Shown here: positions 37,774-46,974 of the stretch, in pieces
Numbering within the stretch: position 1 is the stretch's first letter
Layout: each line of letters begins with the position of its first letter
Made by a program: the position numbers and the translations under genes
Assembly: GCA_019119895.1 (NCBI GenBank)
Contig: DWWD01000026.1
Location: 1 to 64,000, forward strand
Direction of reading: 5' to 3'
Source of the DNA: Candidatus Anaerostipes avistercoris
Lineage (GTDB): Bacteria > Bacillota > Clostridia > Lachnospirales > Lachnospiraceae
Length of the DNA: 64,000 bases
Notes under the pieces: model-generated
The model's input: the letters and a program-made list of their open reading frames with translations, nothing else
What the model was told of the DNA's origin: nothing
The model's database searches: none

Positions 37774-38610
37774 TTATTTTTTTAAAATATTGTTTGGTGT
37801 AATGGTAATTTTATTTTCTTTCAAAAGGCGCCCGACAGCGCGTTTGAATGCGTTTTTGCTGAGACCAAGCTCCCGCTCGATCACCGCAGGTTTTGCCTTG
37901 TCATTAAATGGAAGCACGCCGTCATAGCTTTCGATGGTGTCCATCACAAGTTTTGCGTCACGGTCCATCTGCAGGTAGGCTTTTTCGTGCAGGCTCAGAT
38001 TCAGTTTTCCATCGGAAGAAATGGAAGTAATTCTCATTCTCAGATGATCCCCGACGGAAAGTCTCTCGTGGATTTCCTGTTTTGGAATTCTGCCCAGGAA
38101 CTGATCTTCCACAGCCACAAAAGCGCCGTGATCCGGATGGATATTATAAATGGTGCCCAGCACCCAGTCACCGGCATGATAGGAATGATCCGTGGACAGC
38201 AGCTTGCCGATCTTCATGGTAGCGCACAGACGGGAACTTTTATCAATATATAATGATACAAGATATTCCTTTCCCGGACGGATATGCCCGATCTGCTCTT
38301 TAAACGGAAGAAACAGATCTTTTTCCAGTCCCCAGTCCAGGAATGCGCCGATGGAACTTACGTCTTTTACACGGAGGGGACGGACTGCCCCCAGAGTAAT
38401 CTTCGGAACATGAACGGTTGCAATGGGACGGTCTTCGGAATCTTTATAGACAAAACAGGAAATCAGGTCCCCAATGCGGGCGCCTTTCGGAACCTGTTTG
38501 GCCGGAAGCAGGATACTTCCGTCAGCAGTATCTTTTTTGTCATTGACATAAACGCCGAAATCCTTTCTTTTTACGATATATAAATCCTGAAATTTTCCTA
38601 ATTGAATCAT
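37774..38610 (-). CDS. cvfB: S1-domain RNA-binding protein CvfB
   Basis: A 278-residue CvfB protein: three S1-like barrels and a C-terminal winged helix (SKNAFKRAVGRLLKENKI). In Staphylococcus it affects RNA turnover and virulence. The start IQLGKFQDLYIVKRKDFGVY is typical. GAGGATAC precedes ATG 38610. Confidence 0.92.
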   Translation of the reverse strand: MIQLGKFQDLYIVKRKDFGVYVNDKKDTADGSILLPAKQVPKGARIGDLISCFVYKDSEDRPIATVHVPKITLGAVRPLRVKDVSSIGAFLDWGLEKDLFLPFKEQIGHIRPGKEYLVSLYIDKSSRLCATMKIGKLLSTDHSYHAGDWVLGTIYNIHPDHGAFVAVEDQFLGRIPKQEIHERLSVGDHLRMRITSISSDGKLNLSLHEKAYLQMDRDAKLVMDTIESYDGVLPFNDKAKPAVIERELGLSKNAFKRAVGRLLKENKITITPNNILKK

Positions 38611-38707
38611 ATGTATCCTCTTTCTATCATAATTATTTTGTTCTAGTATAACATAGTTTGTTCAGAATGTGGTAGAATATGAAAAGTAGGAGGGATATAA
38701 AACAAAA

Positions 38708-39106
38708 ATGGAAGCAAAAGAAAAATACACATTGAACGATCTGGTGGATGTTGTTTCCAGACTCAGGGGAGAAGACGGATGTCCGTGGGACAGGAAGCAG
38801 ACACATGAAACCCTGATCCCATGCATGGAGGAAGAATGTGCGGAGGCAGTGGACGCCATTCGGAAGCAGGATATGGAAAATCTCCAGGAAGAACTGGGAG
38901 ATGTACTCCTTCAGGTTGTCATGCACGCCCAGATCGGGGCGGAAGAAGGGAACTTTGAGATCGGAGATGTCATTGACGGAGTCTGCCGGAAAATGATACG
39001 GCGGCATCCGCATGTGTTTGGAAACGCGGTCTTTTCCAGCGAAGAAGAACAAAAGAAATACTGGAATGAAATCAAGGAAATGGAAAAAAGGGAGAGAAAT
39101 CAGTGA
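38708..39106 (+). CDS. mazG: MazG nucleotide pyrophosphohydrolase
   Basis: A 132-residue single-domain MazG, which hydrolyses nucleoside triphosphates. The metal motif EEECAEAVDAI (ExxE) and EELGDVLLQV (ExxD) and the DGCPWDRKQTH signature are present. In Bacillus it corresponds to the C-terminal part of YabN, at the same place in the yab cluster. Confidence 0.92.
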   Translation: MEAKEKYTLNDLVDVVSRLRGEDGCPWDRKQTHETLIPCMEEECAEAVDAIRKQDMENLQEELGDVLLQVVMHAQIGAEEGNFEIGDVIDGVCRKMIRRHPHVFGNAVFSSEEEQKKYWNEIKEMEKRERNQ

Positions 39107-39142
39107 AAGTAGCTTAAAAACGTGGGTTTCGAATATTTTTAC

Positions 39143-39171
39143 TTGACTAACATTCCGAAAGACTATAGAAT
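39143..39171 (+). promoter_or_regulatory. Promoter of the HU gene
   Basis: TTGACT, 17 bases, TAGAAT, followed by a 65-base leader. Confidence 0.7.
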
Positions 39172-39235
39172 TATCTTATGCAAATTAGGAACATAACATC
39201 TATTATGTTTGATTTGAGATTAGGAGGAAGAGTGA

Positions 39236-39511
39236 ATGAACAAGACAGAATTAGTTGCAGCAATTGCACAGAGAACAGAATTGTCTAAAAAAGATGCTGA
39301 GAAGGCTTTAAAAGCATTTACAGATGTAGTTGCGGAAGAATTAAAGAAAGGTGAGAAAATCCAGCTTGTTGGATTCGGAACATTTGAAGTTTCCCACAGA
39401 GCCGCAAGAGAAGGAAGAAACCCTCGCAGCGGTGAGATTATGAAGATTGCTGCTTCTAAGGCTCCAAAGTTTAAAGCAGGAAAAGCTTTAAAAGATATGG
39501 TAAACGAATAG
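39236..39511 (+). CDS. hup: HU family DNA-binding protein
   Basis: A 91-residue HU protein with the DNA-wrapping arm RAAREGRNPRSGEIM and start MNKTELVAAIA. GGAGGAAG precedes ATG 39236. The window's nucleoid protein; own promoter and terminator. Confidence 0.96.
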   Translation: MNKTELVAAIAQRTELSKKDAEKALKAFTDVVAEELKKGEKIQLVGFGTFEVSHRAAREGRNPRSGEIMKIAASKAPKFKAGKALKDMVNE

Positions 39512-39528
39512 AACGTTCATTTAATATG

Positions 39529-39562
39529 AAAACTGCTGGTTTTTTCAAACCGGCAGTTTTGT
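39529..39562 (+). terminator. Terminator after HU
   Basis: AAAACTGCTGGTTT and AAACCGGCAGTTTT form a 14-base stem (one G-T pair). Confidence 0.8.
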
Positions 39563-39588
39563 TATATTACGGGAAAGAAAGGGTTTTT

Positions 39589-39828
39589 ATGAGATTAGAT
39601 AAATATCTGAAAGTATCAAGACTGATCAAAAGAAGAACCGTGGCCAATGAGGCGTGCAGCGGAGGCCGGGTGACAGTCAATGGAAAGACAGCAAAAGCAG
39701 GAACCAATGTAAAACCGGGAGATGAGATTCGGATTCAGTTCGGAAACCGGGAAGTGGCAGTGGAAGTTCTGGCAGTGATGGATACTGTGAAAAAGGATCA
39801 GGCCGGTAAATTATATCGCTACTTATAG
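39589..39828 (+). CDS. rqcP: S4-domain protein RqcP
   Basis: A 79-residue S4 RNA-binding protein (MRLDKYLKVSRLIKRRTVA start). In Bacillus RqcP (YabO) works with RqcH to add alanine tails to stalled nascent chains on the 50S subunit. I start at ATG 39589; the frame continues upstream through the HU terminator hairpin. It heads the conserved rqcP-yabP-yabQ-divIC set. Confidence 0.92.
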   Translation: MRLDKYLKVSRLIKRRTVANEACSGGRVTVNGKTAKAGTNVKPGDEIRIQFGNREVAVEVLAVMDTVKKDQAGKLYRYL

Positions 39829-39883
39829 GCATGTTTTTATTTTTCCTTTCATATGATATACAAAATTGAAAGGAGAAGATGGT

Positions 39884-40171
39884 ATGATCGAAGACAGACA
39901 ACCTGTAAAGGCACATAAAGTAAGCCTTTTGAACCGCTCACTGGGGGTGATCACCGGGGTCAGGGATGTAGTTTCTTTTGATTTAAATGAAATTATTCTG
40001 GATACAGAGCAGGGACTCCTGATGATCAAAGGCGTCAACCTGCATGTCAAAAAACTTCTGGTGGAAAAAGGCGAGGTCGAGATTGACGGGAAAGTAGAGA
40101 GTTTCCTGTATTCTAATGTGGACGAGTCATCAAACCGCCGGGAAGGCATCCTTGGAAGGCTGTTTAAATAA
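39884..40171 (+). CDS. yabP: Sporulation protein YabP
   Basis: A 95-residue YabP protein (spore coat assembly), with LNRSLGVITGVRDVVSFD and ILDTEQGLLMIKGVNLHV-type strands (segments shown are contiguous with family consensus). ATG 39884 is eight bases after AAAGGAG. The stop overlaps the yabQ start (TAATG). Confidence 0.9.
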   Translation: MIEDRQPVKAHKVSLLNRSLGVITGVRDVVSFDLNEIILDTEQGLLMIKGVNLHVKKLLVEKGEVEIDGKVESFLYSNVDESSNRREGILGRLFK

Positions 40172-40650
40172 TGAGAGAAGCAGTGATCGGACAGGTGCTT
40201 TTTTTCGCGGCCTCCATTTTGTTTGGGGGAGGACTGCTGGCGGTATATGATATCATCCGGGGATTCCGAAGAACATGGATACATAAAAGTGTATGGGTCA
40301 CAGCGGAGGATGTGATTTTCTGGCTGTTTGTGGCAGTTGCCAGTTTTGTTTTTCTCTGCCGGTATAATCAGGGACAGCTTCGCGGTTTTTTCTTTCTGGG
40401 ACTGATTCTGGGAATGGCTCTTTATCACTGGAAAGGAAGCCGGTATATCCTGGGAGCCGCAGTGAAGGTATTTCGTGTGATAAAAAGAATGACCGGCCGG
40501 TGCGGGTCGCTGATCCGGACGCCGGTGGTTCATGCAGGAAGAAATATGAAATGGAAATTGAAAAAAGAGCGGCAATCCATTAGAATGGTATTTAAGAAAG
40601 GTGGCAAAAGAGGTGATTCCCATGAGAAAAAACAAAAAGAAGTCAAATAA
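40171..40650 (+). CDS. yabQ: Sporulation protein YabQ
   Basis: A 159-residue membrane protein with three to four helices and a basic tail, in the YabQ position between yabP and divIC. YabQ is needed for spore cortex formation. It overlaps both neighbours. Confidence 0.85.
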   Translation: MREAVIGQVLFFAASILFGGGLLAVYDIIRGFRRTWIHKSVWVTAEDVIFWLFVAVASFVFLCRYNQGQLRGFFFLGLILGMALYHWKGSRYILGAAVKVFRVIKRMTGRCGSLIRTPVVHAGRNMKWKLKKERQSIRMVFKKGGKRGDSHEKKQKEVK

Positions 40651-40939
40651 GAAAAAGAAGATAGACAAGAGAATCAAGATCGTTGCGTTTTTTGTATTTG
40701 TATTTGTAATTGCCATGTCGGTTTCCTATGCAGGATTGTATCAGAAATCCCGCGCTACAGCCAAAGAAGAACAGCAGGTGGAAGCGGATATCAAAAGTGC
40801 GGAGGAGGAGAAAAAAAACCTGGAGGAGAAAAAGGAGTACGTGAAGACGCGGGAATTTATTGAGAAAATGGCGACAGAAAAGTTTGGGCTCCTGTATCCG
40901 GGTGAATACCTCTTGAAAGCGGCAGACGAAAAAGAATAA
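40622..40939 (+). CDS. divIC: Septum formation initiator DivIC/FtsB-like
   Basis: A 105-residue single-span protein: basic N-terminus, membrane helix (about 19-38), coiled coil (about 45-78) and the DivIC-type end FIEKMATEKFGLLYPGE. Division protein that pairs with FtsL. ATG 40622 follows AGAGGTG; a GTG at 40601 is a possible longer start. Confidence 0.88.
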   Translation: MRKNKKKSNKKKKIDKRIKIVAFFVFVFVIAMSVSYAGLYQKSRATAKEEQQVEADIKSAEEEKKNLEEKKEYVKTREFIEKMATEKFGLLYPGEYLLKAADEKE

Positions 40940-40969
40940 AAGACAGAAAATTTTATAAATAGCAGCAGG

Positions 40970-41014
40970 AAAATTCCGGGCAGATGGAAGAATGCATCTG
41001 CCCGGAATTTTTTT
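40970..41014 (+). terminator. Terminator after divIC
   Basis: AAATTCCGGGCAGATG and its complement form a 16-base stem followed by seven T. It marks the border between the conserved cluster and the sugar island. Confidence 0.9.
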
Positions 41015-41102
41015 GCGCATTCATTTCCGCTTAAGGCGGAAAAAGGTGAACTATATTATAAAACTGAAAAAACATATAATTTAGGACAGAAGGAGAAAAG
41101 AA

Positions 41103-42748
41103 ATGGAACTACAAAACAAACGTTGTATCCGGATTTTACACTTGCTGCTGAAACATAAAGACACGGTGACGGGAGAAAATCTGGGAGTTTCCATTGGTGT
41201 TTCATCAAGAACGATCCGCAATGACATAAAGGAGCTGAATCAGACCCTGAAAGATTATGGAGCCTGTGTCATTTCGGAGATCGGTCAGGGATATCATCTG
41301 CAGATAGAGGATCAGGAAAAATTTTCGGAGCTGATCGAACATCTGGAACAGCAGAAGAAAATGAATTTTATATCAATGTTTTTGACCGGAAAGAAATTGA
41401 AGATCTGAGAAAAATCCTCCTGGATACGCTGTCGGCCTATGATCTGAGATTGACAGACATAGCGTTTAAAAACATTCTGGTCCACAGTCTGATCATGCTG
41501 AAGCGCTTTGCAGGACAGCAGAGTGTAACATATGAAAAAAGTGACATGGAAGAATTCGAATCAAAAAAAGAATTTGAATGTGCAAGAGAAATTATCAGGA
41601 AAATTGAAGATGCCTTCGGCATGAATATGGGCAATGAGGTCTATTACCTTACACAGCATCTGATTTCCAGTCAGAAATTTTTAATTGATGATCCGGAAGA
41701 TGACTATAAGTATAAGTCAGAGATTGAAGAAATTCTGAAAACCATTCGGGATGAGACGGATATTGATCTTTCGGATGACAAACAGCTGATCAATGGACTT
41801 GCCATGCATCTGGAGGCTGCTCTGCAGAGGCTTCGTTTCGACATGAATATCAGAAATGAATTTCTGGATTCTATAAAAAATATGTATCCTCTGGCCTTTG
41901 AACTGGCGGTTCTGGCCAGTGAAGTCATTGAAAACAGATACAAACTGAAAACAAAAGAAAATGAGATCGGATTTCTTGCCATGCATTTTGGCGCGGCGCT
42001 GGAACGCAAAGGATTAAACCGCAGACCGAAAAAGGCAAAGAAAGCAGTAATCGTCTGTATTGCGGGAGTCGCCACAGCTATGCTGCTGAAAGAAAAAATC
42101 CAGGAATATTTCGGACAGAAAATTATCATTGAAAGAACATGTCCTCAGCAGGAAGTGACACAGGAACTGATTGATTCCGTGGATCTTGTGCTGACGACAG
42201 TGGAACTTGAACACTTTCATTCTTCCAAAATCAAGAAAATAAACTTATTTCTGGAAGAAGCGGATATGAAAAAAATACGAAATGCCATTGAAGAAAATCC
42301 GGAAGGTGAGGAAGTCGATTACCGTGCGATTTTCCCGAAAGAATTATTTTTCCCGGAAGAGGATTTTCGGAACAAAATGGAGGCAATGGAGTATGTTACC
42401 GGGATTATGGAACAAAAAGGATATATTACGGAAAGTGTAAAGCAGTCCATCTTCAAACGGGAAGAGATGGCAACGACAGAGCTGGGAAGCCTGGTAGCGA
42501 TTCCCCATGCGCTGCTTAACAATACGCAGGAGGCGGTGGTATCGGTACTGATTCTGAAGAAACCGATTTTGTGGGAGAACGAAAGAGTGCAGGTTGTGCT
42601 TCTTTTAAATATTCCAAAAGACAAATACGCAATCTGGGAAGTGGTTTTTAAACGTTTGTATCAATATCTGATCGGGGAGCAGGGTGTGACCCGGCTGATA
42701 CGAAATAGAAACAAGGAAAGGAAGGAAATGACCGTGTTTCACTTCTGA
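41103..42748 (+). pseudogene. PTS-type sugar regulator interrupted by a frameshift
   Basis: A BglG/MtlR-like regulator in two frames. Frame 1 (41103-41408) has the HTH_11 DNA-binding domain. A one-base deletion at the A run 41358-41361 is the simplest cause: one extra A would join EHLEQQKK directly to NEFYINVFDRKEIEDL in the second frame, which then runs to 42748 through PRD domains, a EIIB domain (Cys in VIVCIAGVATA) and a EIIA domain (His in AIPHALL). The C-terminus is abnormal after LIGEQGVTRLIR and runs into a foreign tail. A sequencing error in the A run would give the same picture. Probable former activator of the aldolase-kinase genes. Confidence 0.8.
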
Positions 42749-42987
42749 ATGAGATCGGATCACTTTTTACACAGGCAGAAGAGACAGATCAGGCAATCCG
42801 TTACTATGAAGAAAGTCTGGAAATCTGCAAACAGCACGGAAAAGCTTCCACGGACCTTATGAAACTTTACAACAAAAAACGTCAGCAGGCCGCTGAAGCG
42901 AAAGATGATGAAAAAGTAAAAGAATATATGGATAAAGTACAGAGCCTCATGCAGATGTCAAAAGACATGATTCGGGGAAATGTGTAG
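42709..42987 (+). pseudogene. TPR-protein C-terminal remnant
   Basis: A 92-codon frame without a start codon, in another frame than the regulator it overlaps. It encodes a clear TPR helix pair (TDQAIRYYEESLEICKQHGK) and a charged helical end. I read it as the tail of a TPR gene joined to the EIIA end by a deletion; genes between, such as a sugar transporter, may have been lost. Confidence 0.6.
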
Positions 42988-43005
42988 AAAAAGGAGACAG
43001 ACAAA

Positions 43006-43851
43006 ATGTATAAAAATTTGATCGATTTATTTAAGGAAAATGAAGGAAAGGGAGCGGTCGGGGCATTTAATCTCCATTGTTTTGAAATGCTTCCGTCTAT
43101 GATTCATGCGGCAGAGGAACTGGATGTGCCGATCATTATCCAGACTTCTCTTGGAACTGCGGAGTATATCGGGTTTGAGCCGCTGATCGCAGCTGTGAAA
43201 GCACTGGCTGAAAAATCTTCTGTAAGCGTAGCGCTTCACATGGATCACTGCAAAGATGTAGAAGCTTTGAAAAAGGCCATTGACCTTGGATATTCTTCTG
43301 TTATGTATGATGGATCTGCGCTTCCGATCGAAGAGAATATTAAAAATACAAAAGAGGTTGTAGCTTATGCCCATGAACATGGAGTGTCCGTGGAAGGTGA
43401 AATCGGATCCATCGGAGGAGCGGAAGAAGGAGTCGTTGTGGAAAAAGATGCCGCGATGTACACAAAACCGGAAGATGCGCTTCATTATGTGGATGAAACC
43501 CATGTGGACGCTCTGGCAGTATCCATTGGAACAACCCATGGGCAGTTCAAATCAAAAGCAAAGATTAATTATGAGCTTTTAACAGAGCTTAAGTCAAAAC
43601 TGGGCGACGTAGGGCTTGTACTCCACGGAGGAACCGGCGTATCTGACGAAGATATGAGACGCTGTGTCCGTGAAGGAATGAAGAAGATCAATGTAGGAAC
43701 AGAATTGAACAAAAACTATATTGAAGTCGTAAGCAAAACATTTACGGCAGATGACGTTACTCCTCTGACTTCCTTAAGAAATCTCCTCGGACCGGCAAAT
43801 GACCGAATCAAAGAAATTGTACAGGAAAAGGCTTCTTTATTCAGATTATAA
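43006..43851 (+). CDS. Class II ketose-bisphosphate aldolase (GatY/KbaY-like)
   Basis: A 281-residue zinc-dependent aldolase that splits a ketohexose bisphosphate (fructose, tagatose or a relative) into two triose phosphates. The catalytic Asp and Zn ligand are in LHMDHCKD, with VEGEIGSIGG, the second Zn His in LHGGTGV and the phosphate loop KKINVGTEL. Start behind AAAGGAG. Together with two kinase genes it forms a catabolic set, expected order: kinase to bisphosphate, then aldolase. Sugar unknown. Confidence 0.9.
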   Translation: MYKNLIDLFKENEGKGAVGAFNLHCFEMLPSMIHAAEELDVPIIIQTSLGTAEYIGFEPLIAAVKALAEKSSVSVALHMDHCKDVEALKKAIDLGYSSVMYDGSALPIEENIKNTKEVVAYAHEHGVSVEGEIGSIGGAEEGVVVEKDAAMYTKPEDALHYVDETHVDALAVSIGTTHGQFKSKAKINYELLTELKSKLGDVGLVLHGGTGVSDEDMRRCVREGMKKINVGTELNKNYIEVVSKTFTADDVTPLTSLRNLLGPANDRIKEIVQEKASLFRL

Positions 43852-43921
43852 GCAGAGAAAATGAATGTCAGGGCATCGGCGGGGAGAAATCCCCGCCTGT
43901 GCTGCGTTAGGGAGGAGATTT

Positions 43922-44530
43922 ATGAAGAAAACAATCGTGCTTTTGGCAGGGTATCCGGCAACTGGAAAAAGTTATCTGTGTGATAAGATCCTTGAGAAGC
44001 TTCCGGATTTTGTCGTAGTATCCCAGGATGAGATGAAGGAGAAACTGTTTGACCACTATGGGTTCGATAACATGGAAGAGAAAGTTCAAATTGAAAATCA
44101 GAGCTGGGCATTGTATTATGAAACTATGGAGAAATGTCTGAAAGCAGGAGAGTCTGTGATTTCCGATTATCCGTTCAGTGACAAACAAAAGGGAAGGATA
44201 GCGTCTCTTGCAAAGACTTATGGATATCAGGTGGTGACGTTCCGTCTGATCGGTGACCTGGATGTGCTGTATGAGCGCTCCAGAAAAAGAGATTTGGATC
44301 CGAAGAGGCATTTAAGCCATCTTGTATCTCATTACCATAAAGGGGATGTGCTGGAAGACAGAACAAAAGCTGACTGTCTGGTAACCTATGATATTTTTAT
44401 GGATCGGTGCAAAAACAGAGGTTACGGTACATTCCAGCTGGGACATCTGATCGAAATTGACGTTACAGATTATCATAAAATCAATTATCCTGAAATCATA
44501 CAGGAACTGTGTGATCTGGTAGAAGAATAG
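43922..44530 (+). CDS. P-loop kinase of the sugar island
   Basis: A 202-residue nucleoside triphosphate-dependent kinase with Walker A GYPATGKSYL at the N-terminus, an Asp-containing SQDEMKEKLFDHYG substrate loop and a lid with RSRKRDLDPKRH. It looks like the AAA_33/zeta-type small kinase fold. In the aldolase-PfkB operon it most likely phosphorylates a sugar or sugar derivative. GGGAGGAG precedes ATG 43922. Zeta toxin is unlikely because no antitoxin is present. Confidence 0.75.
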   Translation: MKKTIVLLAGYPATGKSYLCDKILEKLPDFVVVSQDEMKEKLFDHYGFDNMEEKVQIENQSWALYYETMEKCLKAGESVISDYPFSDKQKGRIASLAKTYGYQVVTFRLIGDLDVLYERSRKRDLDPKRHLSHLVSHYHKGDVLEDRTKADCLVTYDIFMDRCKNRGYGTFQLGHLIEIDVTDYHKINYPEIIQELCDLVEE

Positions 44531-44543
44531 AAGGAGCGTGCGT

Positions 44544-45461
44544 ATGGGAAAAATTTTATGTATCGGGCAGTCAGCATATGATATTACGATACCGCTGTCA
44601 GAGCCGATCGTGGAAAATCAAAAATACCGGATAGAGCAGAAACTGGAATGTGGAGGAGGTCCGGCGTTTAATGCTTCCTGCCTCTGCGGAATGTGGGGAG
44701 CCGGTGTATGTCTGATCAGCCGGATTGGAACGGATGATTACGGGGGAAAACTTCGTAAGATTGCGGAAGAAAACAGGGTGGATTTAAGCTTTCTGATACC
44801 GGATGATGAAATAGAGACACCGCACAGCTATATTTTTTCCAATGGAGCCAACGGGTCCAGGACACTGTTTAATTTTCCGGGCAGGAAGAAAGAAACGGAG
44901 TATGAACTGCCGGAAGCTGAGGTTGATGTTATCTTAAGTGACGGACATGAACCGGACATCAGTCTGGATGCTATAAGAAAATATCCCCAGGCAGTTTCAC
45001 TGGTGGATGCGGGAACCTGCAGGAATACGACGCTTCGTGTGGCGAAAGAGGTAGACTATCTGGTGTGTTCTGAAGATTTTGCCAGACAATATACGGGGAA
45101 AACGATAGATTTGGATGACTGGGAGAGCTGTGAAAGGATTTTCCGGGAAATTGAGGAAATCAATGGGAAATATGCGGTGGTGACTCTGGGCGAAAAAGGA
45201 CTTTTGTACCGGGACGGCGGAGACATAAAAAGACTTCCGGCATATCCGGCAGAGGCGGTGGATACAACGGGAGCCGGAGATATATTCCATGGAGCCTTTG
45301 CTTACGGACTTTGGGAAAAAATGTCCATTCTGGATATTTTGAGACTTAGTTCCATGGCGTCGTCCCTTTCTGTCCGAAGACAGGGGAGTCAGACATCGAT
45401 TCCGGCGCTGGAAAATGTCACAAAGGCTCTTTCTGATGTGAATGACAGCAGAAAGCGGTAA
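44544..45461 (+). CDS. PfkB family carbohydrate kinase
   Basis: A 305-residue ribokinase-like enzyme. N-terminal GGGPAFNASCLCG loop and the C-terminal catalytic motif DTTGAGDIFHGAF (Asp base) are intact. ATG 44544 is seven bases after AAGGAG. With the class II aldolase two genes upstream it would make the bisphosphate substrate, as in the tagatose or ketohexose-1-phosphate pathways. Confidence 0.88.
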   Translation: MGKILCIGQSAYDITIPLSEPIVENQKYRIEQKLECGGGPAFNASCLCGMWGAGVCLISRIGTDDYGGKLRKIAEENRVDLSFLIPDDEIETPHSYIFSNGANGSRTLFNFPGRKKETEYELPEAEVDVILSDGHEPDISLDAIRKYPQAVSLVDAGTCRNTTLRVAKEVDYLVCSEDFARQYTGKTIDLDDWESCERIFREIEEINGKYAVVTLGEKGLLYRDGGDIKRLPAYPAEAVDTTGAGDIFHGAFAYGLWEKMSILDILRLSSMASSLSVRRQGSQTSIPALENVTKALSDVNDSRKR

Positions 45462-45547
45462 AGAAAATGAATATTTTACATAAAAGATATTGAACATTTG
45501 GCAAAATCAGTTTATTATGAAATACGTAAATACACTCATATAATTTT

Positions 45548-45592
45548 CAAAGGTCAGGGGCGGAGAAGTTTTTTCTCCGCCCCTGACCTTTG
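45548..45592 (+). terminator. Strong terminator hairpin after the aldolase-kinase operon
   Basis: A 20-base perfect stem (from 45548 to 45567 against 45573 to 45592) with a GTTTT loop. The tail is AT-rich rather than a pure T run. Confidence 0.75.
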
Positions 45593-45599
45593 TATAAAT

Positions 45600-45623
45600 T
45601 CTGTCATGATTTTTTGTGACAGA
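45600..45623 (+). other. Inverted repeat before the mannitol-type dehydrogenase gene
   Basis: TCTGTCA-N10-TGACAGA; the half TGACAGA occurs again at 45684-45690. A candidate operator for an unknown regulator. Confidence 0.35.
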
Positions 45624-45701
45624 TTTCGTATTGTAAAGCGGTTTTGTTCTGCTTAAGATGGAAGTAAGAAAGCAGATGAATGTGACAGAATGGAGGAAAA
45701 T

Positions 45702-46856
45702 ATGAAGAATGTATTAATTGTTGGAGCAGGAAGGCTTGGAAAAGGATTTATTGCGGAAACTTTTGATCGGGCCGGATGGAAGATTTGTTTTCTGGATAAA
45801 GACCCCAGAGTAAAAGAAGAGCTGGATCGTGAAGGATGTTTCTATGTAAAAGTTCATCGTACAGATAGAATCGAAAAACGTAAAGTCAGTGGATTTCAGA
45901 CATTTGTTTGTGATCCGGAACATTCTTGTATGAATGCTTTTCTGAAAACAGATGTCATTATGCTTCCATTGTATCCGGAGGATTTTGAAGAAGCAGGATA
46001 CTATCTGGCGCCATGTTTTGATGAATTTTATAAAGTGCATCCTGACAGAAAGCTTACACTGGTATGTATTACCAATAAGAACAGGCTGATTCCTCAAATT
46101 GAGTCGGCTTTTCAGGAAAAACTGCAGGAAGAAACAAAAAAATGGTTTAAAGATCATGTAGTAATTCGTGACTCTATTATCCGCAGAAGCACAGATGCTG
46201 AAAACAATTATGCGCTGCATATTGATACGGTAGCAGTCAATTCCCTTTTGATCCAGGGGCCGGTTTACAATGATTTTGATGATGTAGAGTGGATGGAACT
46301 TTGTGACAAACTGGAAATGTTGAAGGATATTAAGGTTACTGCTGTTAATGGGCCTCATGCCAGTCTGGCGTTCCTTGGGTGTCTGAAAGGATATCAAACG
46401 ATTCCGGAAGCAGAGGCGGATGAAGAAATAGCGGAAATTGTAGAAAAGGTGGAACAGGAAATCATAAGTGGAATTATGAGAGAGTATCCGGTAACTTCGG
46501 AGGAACTTCACAATTTAATTTATTTTGCTCCTGCAAAAGGAGTGATGCCGGATTCTATTTACCGGGTAGGGTATGATCCAATCCGCAAACTGGCTTTCGG
46601 TGATCGTCTGACTGGTGCGGCAAGAACATGTCAGAAATATGGGGTATCTTTCAAACATATTGCAATAGCCATAGCAGCAGGATTTGGATATGCAGAACCA
46701 CGGGATCGGAATGCACAGATTTTACAAGCTGATATTCGAAAAATGGGAATTGAGAAGGCGGTTTGCAGATATACTGGGCTGGCAGAAAATGATGAGATCA
46801 CAAAAGAAATTCTGACACAGTATGACAGACTGAAGAAAAAAGACTGGATTTGTTAA
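45702..46856 (+). CDS. Mannitol-1-phosphate 5-dehydrogenase-like oxidoreductase
   Basis: A 384-residue NAD-dependent polyol phosphate dehydrogenase: dinucleotide loop VGAGRLGKGF, and the long-chain motif NGPHASLAFLGCLKGYQTI with the catalytic His region. Mannitol enzymes of Firmicutes have this length. The substrate is probably a sugar-acid or polyol phosphate feeding the upstream aldolase route, but mannitol-1-phosphate itself is not certain. ATG 45702 follows GGAGG; an ATG at 45690 has none. Confidence 0.8.
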   Translation: MKNVLIVGAGRLGKGFIAETFDRAGWKICFLDKDPRVKEELDREGCFYVKVHRTDRIEKRKVSGFQTFVCDPEHSCMNAFLKTDVIMLPLYPEDFEEAGYYLAPCFDEFYKVHPDRKLTLVCITNKNRLIPQIESAFQEKLQEETKKWFKDHVVIRDSIIRRSTDAENNYALHIDTVAVNSLLIQGPVYNDFDDVEWMELCDKLEMLKDIKVTAVNGPHASLAFLGCLKGYQTIPEAEADEEIAEIVEKVEQEIISGIMREYPVTSEELHNLIYFAPAKGVMPDSIYRVGYDPIRKLAFGDRLTGAARTCQKYGVSFKHIAIAIAAGFGYAEPRDRNAQILQADIRKMGIEKAVCRYTGLAENDEITKEILTQYDRLKKKDWIC

Positions 46857-46860
46857 AAAG

Positions 46861-46896
46861 ATGAGATGATGTGAAACATGGCATCATCTCTTTTTT
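46861..46896 (+). terminator. Terminator after the dehydrogenase gene
   Basis: GAGATGATG pairs with CATCATCTC, then six T; right border of the sugar island. Confidence 0.85.
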
Positions 46897-46974
46897 GAAT
46901 AATTTTATTTCTTTCACATATCGACAAATAATTCTGGAGAGAGACTATATGATAGGTGAGAGGAGGAATGCAGT

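Noticed and set aside
38708-39106. Toxin-antitoxin locus because of the name MazG
   Set aside because: MazG is a nucleotide pyrophosphohydrolase; no MazE or MazF is present and the place in the yab cluster is a housekeeping one.
43922-44530. Zeta-toxin reading of the P-loop kinase
   Set aside because: No epsilon-type antitoxin is adjacent and the gene sits between an aldolase and a PfkB sugar kinase.
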